Shown here in pieces: positions 1 to 11,565 of a DNA stretch of 64,000 nucleotides (positions within the stretch are counted from its first letter, which is position 1; the number at the start of each line of letters is the position of its first letter). The position numbers were made by a program, and so were the translations under genes. Below the pieces are notes generated by a model. That model was not told where the DNA came from. It saw only the letters and a list, made by a program, of their open reading frames with translations, and made no database searches. Origin of the DNA: Apricaphanius iberus (Eukaryota > Chordata > Actinopteri > Cyprinodontiformes > Aphaniidae); NCBI GenBank assembly GCA_028564705.1, contig JAPXFQ010000192.1, positions 186,001 to 250,000 of the forward strand. Reading direction: 5' to 3'.

Positions 1-379
1 ACTGCTAGACAGGACACGTTAAAAAAAAAAAAAAAAAGAATAACTTATATTTCACCGTCGATAGATATTTTAAGTTTCTCTCCAAAGCTCTCCCTGTTTT
101 CAGATATTAAAGTAGTTATATATTGTGGATTTCGCCCTATAACTCTCCTGGAAGTGTTCATTGCGTCTCTTTAGCGTCGTTCATTTTGTATGTTTTCTGC
201 CATCTTACCACTTGTGCATGCGCACAAAGATGTCAACAAAGATCCTCTCTAAGTTTACCATCTCTTTTAACCCTAAAATAGCCTTTAGCAAGCTGTAAAT
301 AATGGCATTTTCTTGCACTACTGAAAAATAAAAATAACAACAAATTAATAACTATTGCCATGCACAAGTAGGAAAATAC
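1..379. other. No recognisable feature
   Basis: AT-rich sequence with an A-run near the left edge. I see no open frame with a known motif and no repeat ends before the terminal inverted repeat that begins at 383. Confidence 0.5.
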
Positions 380-1757
380 ATAAGGCCTGATTTATCAATG
401 GTTGCTCTTATTAAACCCCGCGTAAACAGCACAGCATCACAAAAACAGGCTCTGGCTGATCTATCAACACGGCGCAGAGAGCATTGCGCCTGTTAAACCC
501 GCAGCAAGACGCACAAAATCCATTACGCGCTTTTGCCCTTGATGAATATACAATCTGGGTGTTTCTGTAAGAAGAAGCAAAATATTGGTAGGACAACAGG
601 CAAAGAAGTAGGCGTTCCAGGCGCGGTGTGATTTACTAAGCATAACCATGTTTGCGGTGGCTATTTTAGCATCTATTGTTAGCACTTCTGAAAAGAAAGA
701 TTCCTTCATTTTATGTTGGAGGTTTAATTATATTCCAATTGATCATACAGGAGAACAGTCTAGATCACAGTGAATGCTGAATGCTGCCTCCCCTGTTCAA
801 ATGAAAATAAGTATTTATAAAGTTCAGCAACCTTGCCTCTATAACTTCTGAAGACAAAGCTATTCTCTCAGGGTGGGGATTTCTCAGGATGAAGGCACCT
901 GGCTCTTTAGCTGGGAATAAGTAAATCTTGGCAAATACAAAACAATGGCAATAGCTTTGGGTTAAATCGTAACACAATAAGAGAAACTCTCAAAACTAAG
1001 TATATAAGAAGAATCAATTTTCTCAGGCAGTGAGGTTTTCTCTAACCTCGATTCCCATGTGAACTCAACACCTGTTTTCTGGCCCATCTGCTGTTCTGTT
1101 CTTCACACCCTCTGCTCTGTGTTAATAGTACTAAAAGATGAATCATAATAATACTTTTCTCCATCACACCGGAAAAACAGTTTAATATCCCACCCCGCTT
1201 GCGCTTGGCTGAGGACTAAATCCGAACATCGGGCAAACTCTCCGTCTGCAGAAATATCCCCCTGCTGTCACGCAGACACAAGCTGTCTGAGAAAGAGGAA
1301 GAGGTGGAGGTGTTGCAGCTGCAGTCGGGTATTATTGGAGGTGTGCGTAAAATAGCGTAAAGAAGAAGTACGAAACACAATATCTGGCAGTCAGAGTTTA
1401 ACCTGTGGCGCACCGCCACACATTCGTCTATGTGTGGGAAACACTGCAGTTTGTAGATTAAATGTAATTATTTAGCATTTAATATATTGTGTTATTTTCA
1501 TTCCTTGTACACCACACACACCTATACATACTGAAACAAGTGTATACCTCATTTATTCAAGCTGAGAGATGCTGTGCTGCTGTAAATCATCTTCAGTGAT
1601 TAAAGAGGCTAAAGAGATTCAAGCATCCTGTGTTCCTTACCGACACCCCGAGGTGGATATCAGTCCTAAAACCATAATCTAAACAGTTCTTGAAATTAGT
1701 TAATACCTACCGAACAGACAGAGTATCTGCCTCATGGACTAAAACTGGGAGCTGGTT

Positions 1758-3208
1758 CTACAGGAGAGGAGCCTGATAACTAAAAGATCTGCCTCCTATT
1801 CTACTTTTAGAAATCCTAGGAACTACCAGTACACCTGCATTCTGAGAACGAAGTGCTCTGTTAGGAACATATGGAACAATCAGATCTCTGATGTACGATG
1901 GAGCTTGATTATTAAGGGCTTTATAAGTAAGGAGGAAGATCTTAAAATCTATTCTGGATTTAACAGGGAACCAATGGAGAGAAGCCAAAACAGGAGAAAT
2001 GTGATCTCTCTTTTTAATATTCATCATAACTCTTGCTGCAGCATTTTGGATCAACTGAAGGCTTTTAATTGCATTTTGTGGAATTCCTGATAATAAGGAA
2101 TTACAGTAGTCCGGCCTTGAAGTCACAAATGCATGGAATAGTTTCTCTGCATCACTCCTGGACAGGATGTTTTCTAATTTTATCAATATTCCGAAGGTAA
2201 AAAAAAGAAATCTTAGAAACCTGTTTAATATGAGATTTAAATGTCATGTCTTGGTCAAAAATTACACCGAGGTTCTTTACATTATTACCAGAGGCCAAAT
2301 TAATGTCATCCAGATGAAGTGATTGACCTAGCAGTTTCCTTTTTAAAGGTTCTGGTCCGAAGACAACAACTTCTGTCTTGTGTGAATTTAAAAGTAGAAA
2401 ATTCAGTCATCCAGGTTTTTATGTCTTTCAGACATGCTTGTATTCTACCTGACTGTTTGGTTTCATCAGGTTTTATGGATAAATATAACTGTGTATCATC
2501 AGCATAACTGTGGAAATTCATACCATGTTGTCTAATTATTTTACCAATTGGAAGCATATATATAGTAAAGAGAATCAGTCCAAGCACAGAACCCTGTGGT
2601 ACTCCACAAGTAACCCTTGAGTGTGAAGGAGATTTATCATTGACATGAACAAACTGGAATCTGTTGGACAGATATGATTTAAACCAACCTAGTGCTGTTC
2701 CCTTTATCCCTACATGTTTGAGCCTTTCTAAGAGAATATTATGATTGACTGTGTCAAAAGCAGCACTGAGATCTAACAAGACCAGAACAGTCACAAATCC
2801 ATTGTCTGAGGCCATTAAAATATCATTGGTAACTTTTAACAGTGCTGTTTCAGTGGTATGATGAGCTCTAGAACCTGACTGAAATTCCTCAAACAGGTTA
2901 TTGCTGTTTAGATGCTCACATACTTGATTAGCAACTATTTTCTCAAGAATTTTGGATAAGAAAGGAAGGTTAGATATAGGTTTGTAGTTAGCGAAATCAT
3001 CTTGATCCAGGGAGGGTTTCTTAAGTAAAGGTTTAATTACAGCAACCTTAAATTCCTGAGGCACATATCCATTTATTACAGATAGATTCATCATGTCTAT
3101 GATAGGGCCAGTAACCAGAGGGAACGCTTCCCTAAATAATTTGGTTGGTATTGGGTCTAACATGCAAGTTGAGGGTTTAGATGAAGCTAATATTTGTGAT
3201 AATTCCAA
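1758..3208 (-). pseudogene. L2 ORF2 reverse transcriptase and C-terminal domain
   Basis: The first frame (2306-3208, 300 codons) starts in the thumb-proximal LINE motif LDPIPTKL and runs through the RT core: SNLPFLSKILEK, FQSGSRAHHTTETAL, LDLSAAFDTVNHNILL, CGVPQGSVLGLILF and the catalytic box YADDTQLYL (about residues 234-242). A frameshift after about residue 270 ends it. The second frame (1758-2186) is the conserved tail with SRPDYCNSLLSGIPQNAIK, AARVMMNIKKRDHISPVLASLHW and YKALNNQAPSYI. The catalytic aspartates are present, but the frame breaks mean no functional protein. The L2 clade is assigned from these motifs; CR1/Rex1 relatives are less similar. Confidence 0.85.
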
Positions 3209-3373
3209 AAGTTAGACATAGACATGGTTCTACAGTTCAGTATGAAGAATCCCATAAAGTCATCACTACTGAGGGAAGGGGGGAATAGTTGGCTCAACAG
3301 AGCTATGACTCTGTGTAAGTTTGGCAACTGTACTAAAAAGAAACCTAGGATTGTTTTTATTTACCTCTATTAA

Positions 3374-3919
3374 TTATGAGAAATATGCTGTTCTAGCTTT
3401 TCGAAGGGCGTTTTTATAAAGTAGTAGATTATTTTTCCAAGTTAGAAAGGAATCATTTAAGTGTGTAGAGCGCAATTTTCTCTCCAGTTTCCTAGTTTTC
3501 TGCTTTAAAGTACGCAGCTCTGCATTAAACCAGGGAGCCAGCCTCCTATAGCTGATTACCTTCTTTTTTAAGGGGGCTACACTGTCTATTGCCAAACGCA
3601 GTGAGGAAGTAATACTTTGAACCACACCATCAATTTCTGAAGAGTTAGTGTTGGAATTAATGCCGTCCACTGTAGTATTCTGAGACACATACGGAAACAA
3701 GAATGAAATAGAATCTTTAAAACTTGTTACAGCATTGTCTGATAAAGTTCTACTGTAATGACATTTTCTTTCAGATTTTTTAACGTTGGGTAAAGTAAAT
3801 TCAAAGGTTATCAAAAAATGGTCAGATAGGACTGGGTTATGTGGGAGGACTATTTGTTCATCACACTCAACTAAATCAGATTTTAAAAATCTGAGATCTG
3901 GTCCAAGAATTGAGAGCAA
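3374..3919 (-). pseudogene. L2 ORF2, C-terminal part of the AP endonuclease and linker
   Basis: The frame opens at LGPDLRFLKSDLVECDEQ and contains HNPVLSDHFLITFEF, where SDH is the last catalytic motif of the apurinic/apyrimidinic-type endonuclease of LINEs. The linker to the RT follows, with APWFNAELRTLKQKTRKLER, a motif common to L2 and CR1 elements. It belongs with the fragment at 4300-4794. About 75-80 codons that should join the two, including the GDFN motif, are missing and replaced by an LTR-like insert. Confidence 0.8.
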
Positions 3920-3924
3920 GGGCC

Positions 3925-4291
3925 TGGTGGACGATACAAAACCACAAACAAAAGTGGTTTTTGTATTGATCCGTCTCTGTCGTCATTCATTCCTCCCTGT
4001 TTGTTTCTTCCCCGTCTGTCCGTGTTAATTAGTCCTAGTTTGTTTCACCTGTTGTCCTATTAGTCCTCCCTGTGTTTTCCTCCCCTGCTCCCAGGTGTTC
4101 TCCATGTTATGAGTACCCTTCACACAGTATATATGTCCTTCTGTGTCTGTCTGTCCTTGTCGGGTAGTTGTCACCCCTGAGCTCGTCTCATCACCTTCCT
4201 CAGTTGGTTTTTGGACTATTAAAAAAACATGGGCCGCAAGAGCTTTAAACGCCGCTCCGCATCTGGGTCCTCCTTTAACCAAAACCTGACA
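3925..4291 (+). mobile_element. Probable solo LTR (Gypsy-like) inside the L2 endonuclease
   Basis: This block has no similarity to the L2 frame on either side. It looks like the end of a fish Gypsy LTR. It has a TATA-like tatatatg at about 4138, then a C/T-rich tract, ATTAAA near 4220, and a 3' end reading GCATCTGGGTCCTCC to CCTGACA (ending at 4291, TG...CA rule at the CA end only). The left edge is uncertain: no TGTCAGG start is visible, and a hairpin (ACAAAACCAC / GTGGTTTTTGT) lies at 3936-3965. No target duplication is visible and L2 sequence is lost at the junction, so this may be an insertion with deletion. Confidence 0.5.
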
Positions 4292-4299
4292 GGTTTTAA

Positions 4300-4794
4300 T
4301 GTTTTGCAGCTTGGATGAGGAAAACTAATGATTAGATGTTCTAAAGAGCTGTAGTTAATAATTGGTCTAGGACAAATTTGCAAAGCTGAATGAAAGATGG
4401 TTACAACTCCTCTCCCTCGCCCAGTACTTCTACGAATGTGAAAATTTAGATAATTGGTAGGAGTTGACTCATTTATAATTACAAAATCCTCCTGGTGCAG
4501 CCAGGTTTCTGATAGGCAAAATATATCAATGTTATTATCACATATCAAGTCATTTACTAATAAAGTCTTTGAGGAGAGGGATCTTATGTTTAGTAAAGCA
4601 CATCTAATTACTCTATTTCCTTGTTTGGTCCGAGTCGTATTTATTTTAATGATATTTTCAGAGTTTGCTTTTGTCAGTTTAACTTTTAGTCTATTTGATT
4701 TTGGCCGTGGGCAAAACACTGTCTCAATGGGGTACTGAGTGGGTAACAGTACAGAAGCTGCAGAGAGGTGGGTTAAACTACGACTCTGCTTCAT
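4300..4794 (-). pseudogene. L2 ORF2, N-terminal AP endonuclease
   Basis: The translation has the LINE endonuclease start [12 protein letters not shown], then [20 protein letters not shown], whose glutamate in SETW is the conserved metal ligand. [12 protein letters not shown] and LEHLIISFP follow. The frame then runs out of L2 into the LTR-like block. The N-terminal ~25 residues ([20 protein letters not shown]) match a linker and not a core domain. The protein is non-functional because the GDFN and SDH parts are cut off. Confidence 0.8.
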
Positions 4795-4812
4795 GGTATG
4801 GACCCTGGTTTG

Positions 4813-4965
4813 TCACTGTTTTGAAGGACCAATAAATGTGTCCAGATTCCTAGAAAGAAGAGCTGCTCCATCCAAAGTGGGATGGATGCCGTCTCTCCGG
4901 ATCAGACCAGGTTTTCCCCAAAAAGATTTCCAATTATCAATACTGAAAAACGAAAACAAAAAACA
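4813..4965 (-). pseudogene. L2 ORF1 remnant, end of an SGNH/GDSL-type esterase domain
   Basis: The minus strand encodes NWKSFWGKPGLIRRDGIHP followed by TLDGAALLSRNLDTFI. A D-x-x-H pair in DGIHP followed by a G/A-x-L-L helix is the last conserved block of the SGNH hydrolase (esterase) domain that many CR1/L2-type LINEs carry in ORF1. It lies directly upstream of the ORF2 endonuclease on the same strand, as expected. The nucleophile block is missing, so this is a 5'-truncated remnant. Confidence rests on the DGIHP block and position only. Confidence 0.6.
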
Positions 4966-5639
4966 GAATTCACAGCATTTTAGCCTAATAGTGATTAATT
5001 CTGTAACAGCCAAAAATCCGATACATATTTAACCCCTCCCTCCTTTTTTTAGCGTCAAAAAAGAATCATGGATCCATGCTCTTCATTCCTCCTCTCTCTA
5101 GCCGTGATGCAGCTAGCATTAGCGGCTGCAAATTCCTCATTTGAATACTGCTGCCACTCAATCTTAGTAAATCACCTGCAAATTAAGGACAACCCACACG
5201 GGCAAAGTTTTAGCGCTGCACGCAAATTTGCGGTCATTATCAGGAATCTCGATAAATCAGGCCTATAATGTCTGTCACGTATGCCAACTAAAAGAAAGTA
5301 TATGCAATGTGTTGGTATTTAGTTGTGCTGCACAACCGATTACCTGCTTTGGCAGCACTGCTTTAAATGCGAGTTATAGGGGAGGGGAAGTTTGCTTCTG
5401 GCAGACCAACAGACTTAAAACATTGTCTGCCTCATCAGGTCTTTGCTCGTTGGAAATCATTTGGTAAAGTTACATGAAAACAAAATCTGGTTTAAAGTTG
5501 TTTTTCTGGTTTGTAAAAGAATTGGATGAGAGAGTAACTCTTGTTTCCTTTTTTAACATTTAAATATACGAACCATGCGTCTTACATGTATTTAAACTTG
5601 TAAATTAAGTTCACTGTTTTGAAATTTGTGAAAGTAAAC

Positions 5640-6150
5640 AGAATTTTCACTTCATCAGATCCCCTTGTTTTAAAAGTGTAAAAACTGCTGGCATAATGTT
5701 ATATGACGATTTATATGACGTTCTGAGGGCCCACCACACAATGTCTTGCTTGGGACCCCTTGGGGACCTTGGGAAGCCTCTGCTAATAGTAACCTTTGTT
5801 ACTGATGTCCTACCTCTTTTCTGGTCTTGACCACTTCCCACTGTGTAGTTTGGGGCTAATTCCTCACCAATCTCTGGGTCGACAGAGCTTGTCAGTGATT
5901 TTTTTTTTCACTCATCTTCTTATCATTAAAACAGCTGATTGCTTCTATTCAAGCTGTTGCATATTGTAGATTGGCTCATCCCAGCCTTGTACAAGTACAC
6001 AGTCTGGTTCGTGGTCAGCTTGGACAGCTCTCATGTCTTGGACATGATGAAGGTTGGAGTCTGACTATTTGAATGTGTGTCTTTTATACAGATAATGAGT
6101 TCAAACAGATTCCATTCATAAATGCAACAGCTGGGGGTTAGAAGATCTTA
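5640..6150 (-). mobile_element. Tc1/mariner-like remnant (5' part)
   Basis: Around 6050 the minus strand reads MSKT, a stop, then ELSKLTTNQTVYLYKAGMSQ. This resembles the N-terminal helix-turn-helix of Tc1-type transposases, which often begin MSKTRELS. Downstream (5647-5841) comes a basic stretch with repeated SR/PR pairs that would correspond to the linker, but it is poorly conserved. No DDE motifs and no terminal inverted repeats are visible. This is an old fragment; the alternative is chance similarity in an unclassified fish repeat. Confidence 0.4.
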
Positions 6151-9100
6151 AAGGAGAAGTAAGGAGGAAGAAGTTGGAGAGCAAGACCCAGCAAAACAGT
6201 GTAAGAGATGTATGGTCAGGGATGAAAAAGACCAAATGCTTCAAACAGAAAGAGGATTGGATAGATGGACAGAGTCTAGACAGATCTAATTAAATTGACA
6301 TATTTTAAAATAGGTTAGGATCAGGAACAAGCACAGCAACCTCCTTTCCTGCTCACATCCAAACAGATGTAGTAACTTTCTTTCACCCAGACCTTCCCGT
6401 CACCCATGGATTTATAATTGAAGCAAGGTGATGAGCATGTCGCTTGGCATTCAGTGCATTTAACATAATTCAGTCTGATCTGCTTTGTTAGATATCTCAG
6501 AAGACCAAACTAAAAGTATCACCGATTGCCTGGATCAACAGTAAGCAGCACAGGAGACCTACAAGGAACCATGCCTTTAGCACGACTCATCAGATCTAAA
6601 ATACTCAGAGGACTCTGCAGTGCAGCCTTCAGGTGTATCAGAGGTGGACCAGAAGCTCAGTATTGAGATCTGTTGAACCGTCTTGTTGTAATGTGCTGAA
6701 ACAATTATTTTAACTTGAATGGGACCAAATAAAAATAACACGTGTATATTACAGTAAAACAGGAATAAATCACCTACTCTTTCCACAATTGGAGACGACG
6801 GTGACGTTTTTTGAGGAGCGCAATTCTTCCTTGTTTACTTGAAGCAAAACTGACCATCTGCAAGAACCAACCGGGCGTTCGAGAAGAAAGAACATAGACA
6901 CAGAAAGAACAGAGGAACTGATGAAAGAGTATGTTCTTTGATATCAAGTAAAAATGTAATAACAGGAGTGGGAGAATGTTCAGTTACTGGGAGCATAATC
7001 CCAGCTGATGTCCTCCTCCAACAAGGCCAAGGAGAATGACAAGACCAGATGTTTTTTTATGGAGTGAAAAACAAAAAGAGAAAACAAAGTAACAGAAAGA
7101 AAACAAGAGTGACCACACCCCTATGAGTAAGAAGTAACTTCACACTGGACAACTGTACAAGAATTAAATAAACCCACTGAGGTTATTTTAATAGATGTTT
7201 TTGCCTCTCCATGTAAGACTGTTTTATTTTTATAATGTTGTTCAAAGAGTGACAATCCTGTTTTTATTCATCCCCGTCTTCAGTAGTTAAAATCAATACA
7301 CAAAGATTCAGAACTAACTTTGCTCAATGTCCTTCTGAATGTAAATTTTAGAAGTAGCTAGGAGTACTTGGAGCAGCCTGGAGGGCTGTGTGGGGTGAGT
7401 TTGCTTAATATTAGAGGTTATTCATAAAAAAATGTTTATTTAACTGTCAAAAATGGTAATAATAAAACAAAAAACCTAATTTGCATTTGGTTAAATGCCC
7501 CCATGATGAAAACACAGGTGGAGACCAATTTGTGTTATTGCCGGAACATGCCAGAAGAGCAGAAGGGAAGCTCACAGGCCAGGTGTGAAATCTGTGAGCT
7601 GACCTTGAGATCAGGAAACTTGTCACTGATCTTCCCAGTACAGCAGCTGGAGATGACACCTCTTTTCCCATCCCCAATACCCACAATGCACATAAACATG
7701 GAAGGTCTACAACCTGCATAGCATATATCAGCAGCCCACACCACTAAGTGACTCAATAGGGTAATGTGCTCCTGACTGTGAGAAAGTAGAGGAAACCTTT
7801 TCATCTTGGTGTTCTGTGAGGATTAACAGTCCAGTCACCAGTCTATCACAGAGAAACAGACATGCAGACATTCATTACTACAAAAAAAAAGAGAGAAAAC
7901 ATTTGACCTGACGTGCATATTTTTTGACAATAAGAGGTAGCTGGAATACCTGGAGACGACACAGTCATGTAAACTCCTGATAACTCTTTTAATGTAAGGC
8001 AACAGTACTAACACCTGCACAACCAATCAGCTTCAGCCTATAGGGGCTGATCACATTTAAACTGCCTTGGACTCTGCAAATACTTTATGTATTATTTTGG
8101 TCTATCAGAACTTAGTTAATATCTTTTAGAATTAGTGTTGGGAAGATTTCCATTGAAGTGAAGGCAGTTTCGGGGAAATAAGGTTATTTATGGAAATAAA
8201 CCTGTAATCAAATTAATTTAGATTGACATGGATTTTAAATTTTATTGAGATTTATTTTGAATAAAATGACCAGAGGGGGCTATTTTTGTTTAACTTTATT
8301 TTTGGTCTTCTGTAGCATTTTTAAATGGGAGTTTAAACCTTCCAAACAAATTTTGAGATGGAGGAGTAAATACATCTAAACAGTCAGATGGCAGTTAGTT
8401 TGGAATCATTAAGAATTAGTAGTTTATTTGTGTCAAAATCATGATTTTTATTAAAGCTAACTGTCCCATCATGGAAATCCATGTCTTCCTTCTATAAACA
8501 AGGATGAGGCTGAAGTCTTGATTGGCATTTTCTTTGTTTTATTACGACCAGTCTTTTACAGGATTCCGATTTGGGTTACGCTCAACTATCTTGCACCTGT
8601 CTCATGTTTGACCCTCCATAAGCAGCTTCTGTCTCTAGCCCTCATAGTTTTATGTCTTCATCACAAGGTTAATTCAAAACACGTCTTATTGGATTAGAGG
8701 GAACAAAGTGAAAGGCCCCCTGTCTGACATCTAATGATCCGTTATGATGAAATATTCCCCAGATTAATTTACTAATATGTAATCGATCATTTAATTCACA
8801 TAACCATGAAATACTTATGTAACATTTATCTCTTCTTCTTTCACTACAGTAAGGTCCAAGTAATAAAAAGAATATTTCAAGATGTGGATCGTCCATCCAA
8901 ATGATTTTGTTAAGATGTCCCTTGTTGTCAGAACCAAAAAAGCCAGCACTTTAAACTCTATATTTGGTGTGGGTTTTTTGTTCATCACTTCATTTTGGTA
9001 GGAAAAGACGTTTAGATGACCTTCCTGCCCCTCTAGGTTCGCCACATTTCTTCTTCTATCATCTGTCAGGACAGGAAAAGAAAGGGTGTTACACAATGCT

Positions 9101-9218
9101 CTCAAGTTTTTAAGACTGCTTGGAGTGAGATTGTGGCGGATCATATAGCAAATCATAGAGCACGGGTGGGGGGGGGGGGCAGGTCTGTCTTCGTCAAGCT
9201 TCATCCAGTTTCGTCAGG
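6151..9218. other. No recognisable gene or element
   Basis: About 3 kb of AT-rich sequence. The short open frames (for example 7503-7721 plus and 8815-9204 minus) show no domain I recognise and no consistent codon pattern. An 11-base G run lies near 9170, just before the homology to the TTAA element begins at about 9219. Confidence 0.5.
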
Positions 9219-10257
9219 GAGCAAAATCATACATCTAATTTGATGTCATCAGGTGTTGGCACTATTGGATTGCATGACTTTTACAATTTTTTGCTTTTTT
9301 ACATTGTCTAAAAAAATTTTTTTCATCTGTAATTTTATTTTTTTATTTAGATTTTTCTATATATGTATTTTCTACATCTATATGTTTCATTTTTTTGGCT
9401 TTTTTTCAAGAACAGGTGGATATATCTGTTTATGTCCTTTCTTATGTTGCTCCGTTACTCTATATACACTATATAAAATCAACAGAAAGAAAATATTGGC
9501 CACAGAATTTTACAGATCCGTCCCAAAAATAACTAACAGGCTCATCAAATTGTCTGATCCACTGGTGATTCTACTCTTCCTCATCTGTCAAGCAAACCTC
9601 GCCAAAATCATCATCATCCTCACTTGCAGTGGGACAGAGAACTTTACTGCTGTTTACTCGCTTATAAGCGGTCTTTTTTCTCTCCTGTTTTCGATCGCAT
9701 CTGCTATTATTTCCACAGATTTTTACATCCCTCCCACCTCGGTCACAATTAGCGTTGTGATGACCACCTTGCTACCCGAACACATACATTTCTCTCACCG
9801 GGAGAACGTAAGCTGGAATGTTGCTGCTTTTGGAGCGTCATGGCGAAACGGGACTGGCTTTTGCTGCGGGACATTTTAGTTTCACTTTCTCCCGGGACAA
9901 CTGAACAGATCAGAGGTAAATATTTCTCTTTAGAATCAGAATAAGCCAATACTTCCCGGCTGGGAACTCCGACATCTCGGTCTCATAAGTTTTATCTTTC
10001 TAAAAGTCGCTTTCTCTATACTGTGACAGCAGCAGCTACACCTCGCGCCCCCCGCTCGCGGCGCTGACTTAAAGGCCGATTTACTCCAAAAGTTTCCATG
10101 GTAACACACCCAAAAAGGTGTCCAAGATTAAAGGTACACATGTCCGCCATCTCATGGTGTAAAGTAGTAATTAAATTAGTGGCCCTATCTCCAGCTGTGG
10201 CTCGTTAAAGTCAGCAATGTTGCTTGGCGCAATATTGCGACTTTGGCGCCTAGAGGG
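9219..10257. mobile_element. TTAA-type (piggyBac-like) non-autonomous element, copy A, left end missing
   Basis: The block is collinear with 40110-41154. It shares the block starting CATCAGG(T/C)GTTGGCACTA, an AT-rich tract, a segment starting CACTGGTGATTCTACTC, and the right terminal repeat GGCGCCTAGAGGG (10245-10257). The first ~150 bp of copy B, including the left TIR, has no counterpart here. The right flank is TTGA where TTAA would be expected. A plus-strand frame (9253-9879) is conserved in both copies but low-complexity. The minus strand has an acidic stretch ASEDDDDFGEVCLTDEEE that could be a transposase N-terminus. No transposase core is present. Confidence 0.75.
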
Positions 10258-10522
10258 TTGAACATTTATCAGGGTGAGAAATAGCATGTGTGGCATGTGA
10301 GCGTGGAAAGTCGGTAAAATGCGTGTGTCTCACGCTCATTGCGTGAGACTTGAGAGCACTGGTGTTACATCTGGACTCGGTGTTGAACAGTACATAGAAC
10401 ATACATAAAATCCTTCAGTCTGATCAGGATATGGGTTGAGTTGAATTTGAACCCCTATTCATATTGAAATACATATTCTCCCCCCTCTTTAGTATAAAGC
10501 AATTAAACTATAAATACACTTT
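10258..10522. other. No recognisable feature
   Basis: Short unassigned spacer between the TTAA element and the SINE fragment. Confidence 0.4.
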
Positions 10523-10535
10523 GGATAAAAATTTG

Positions 10536-10667
10536 TGCCCTGTGATGGACTGGCGACCTGTCCAGGGTGTACCCCGCCTCTCGCCCGTTGACAGCTGGAG
10601 ATAGGCACCAGCACCCCCGCGACCCATAAAGGATTAAGCAGTTAAGAAAATGGATGGATGGATGGAT
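10536..10667 (+). mobile_element. 5'-truncated SINE with (GGAT)n tail
   Basis: The segment matches the 3' third of the full-length SINE at 43936-44308 (CTGGCGACCTGTCCAGGGTG and on to ATGGATGGATGG). It is bounded by direct repeats GGATAAAAATTTG at 10523-10535 and 10668-10680, a perfect 13-bp target-site duplication that partly merges with the tail. The tRNA-like head is missing, which fits LINE-driven target-primed reverse transcription that stopped early. Confidence 0.85.
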
Positions 10668-10680
10668 GGATAAAAATTTG

Positions 10681-11560
10681 ACCAAAAACCCATTTAAACC
10701 CAAACATTTTAATCGTCCAATTATCCCTAATTATCTCTCAAAAGGTTTTAAGTAATCCAATTCGCTGTTTTTCTTGGAAATATTGATCCCCTGCCTCATG
10801 TTTTCTATGACCCCGTTTGAAACATTTTCCAGAAAATGCTGTCTAAGGAGACCCGTATAAATAAAAAAGATTACAACAATTGAGGAATTTAAAGAAATTA
10901 CTAGTCTGCACTTCTCTTATACCTGGTAGGAAGAAAATTGACCATAGTCAAGGGTTATGAAGACAACTTTAGAATCTGCTTGTTTACTCCAATCCTTCAG
11001 TTTCTTTAGAATATGTGTTCCATATTTCTATTCAGAACTTGCTTTAAGTTTTGGCTTTCAGAATCTCCTTGAATTTCGTGAGACATTTTCAAAGCTCTAT
11101 ATTCATCCCGATTACTCCTAAATTAGTTTAGATCAATCTTCAGCGTGTATTTTATTAATCAGCATAATTTATCTCCAAAACCCAATCAGTCGTTCAGCCA
11201 GTTCGTTGCTGAAAAAAATGTGCTCCACAAAAGACTTCAAATAGAAGACTGCAAAGACTGCATCGCCAATAAAAGTAAATCCAAATGAAATATAGCTTTC
11301 ACTGGATTGCCTAAAGATTTTGCTTGATGTCACTTTCTTTCTTTTTTTTTGACCTCCATTCATACTAGTCCTTTATCTGGGACATCGTAATCTTTTGACA
11401 AGAAAAATCTAATCTAAATTGAAACAAGACTATTTTTAGTCCTCCCCCATGGTCTGTCAGTTGAGGGCTTTTTAGGACCTCCTTTTTGTTTGTCAATAAT
11501 AAACTGATGTTGAATGTGGTAGCACAAAATTAAGACATGCTTTTCAGAAGTGCTAATCAG
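10681..11560. other. No recognisable feature
   Basis: AT-rich sequence without a convincing frame. The minus-strand frames here are short and featureless. Confidence 0.45.
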
Positions 11561-11565
11561 GTACG

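Larger units (their letters stand above)
1705..5020 (-). mobile_element. L2-clade non-LTR retrotransposon, copy 1 (decayed)
   Basis: Reading the minus strand from right to left gives, in LINE order, the end of an ORF1 esterase domain, an endonuclease, a reverse transcriptase and the C-terminal domain. The reading frame is broken by frameshifts, stops and an LTR-like insert at about 3925-4291. The left boundary at about 1705 cuts the element inside its last coding block: the parallel copy at 13783-15037 continues about 600 bp further into a 3' UTR that is absent here. The right boundary is approximate, because 5'-end homology fades after about 4965. Confidence 0.85.
383..5264. mobile_element. 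DNA transposon with 14-bp terminal inverted repeats, non-autonomous, split by an L2 LINE
   Basis: The left end AGGCCTGATTTATC (383-396) is exactly inverted at 5251-5264 (GATAAATCAGGCCT). Both ends are flanked by ATA (380-382 and 5265-5267), which may be a 3-bp target duplication. The interior is mostly an L2 LINE in minus orientation. Without it, about 1.3 kb on the left and 0.23 kb on the right remain, and neither encodes a transposase I can recognise. A 3-bp duplication and a GGCCTGATTTAT-type end suggest the PIF/Harbinger superfamily, but the usual duplication there is TWA, so the assignment is tentative. Confidence 0.65.

Noticed and set aside
1216..1419. 67-codon minus-strand frame left of the L2
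   Set aside because: No motif; it lies in the left arm of the TIR element and is not conserved in the right arm.
7447..7804. Overlapping frames on both strands, possibly an exon
   Set aside because: No splice-site context with coding pattern, no motif, and frames on both strands are of equal quality.
9253..9879. 208-codon plus-strand frame with hydrophobic stretches, also conserved at 40148-40777
   Set aside because: The hydrophobic look comes from T-rich DNA (Phe, Leu, Ile). Conservation reflects the shared TTAA element. No membrane-protein family is recognised.
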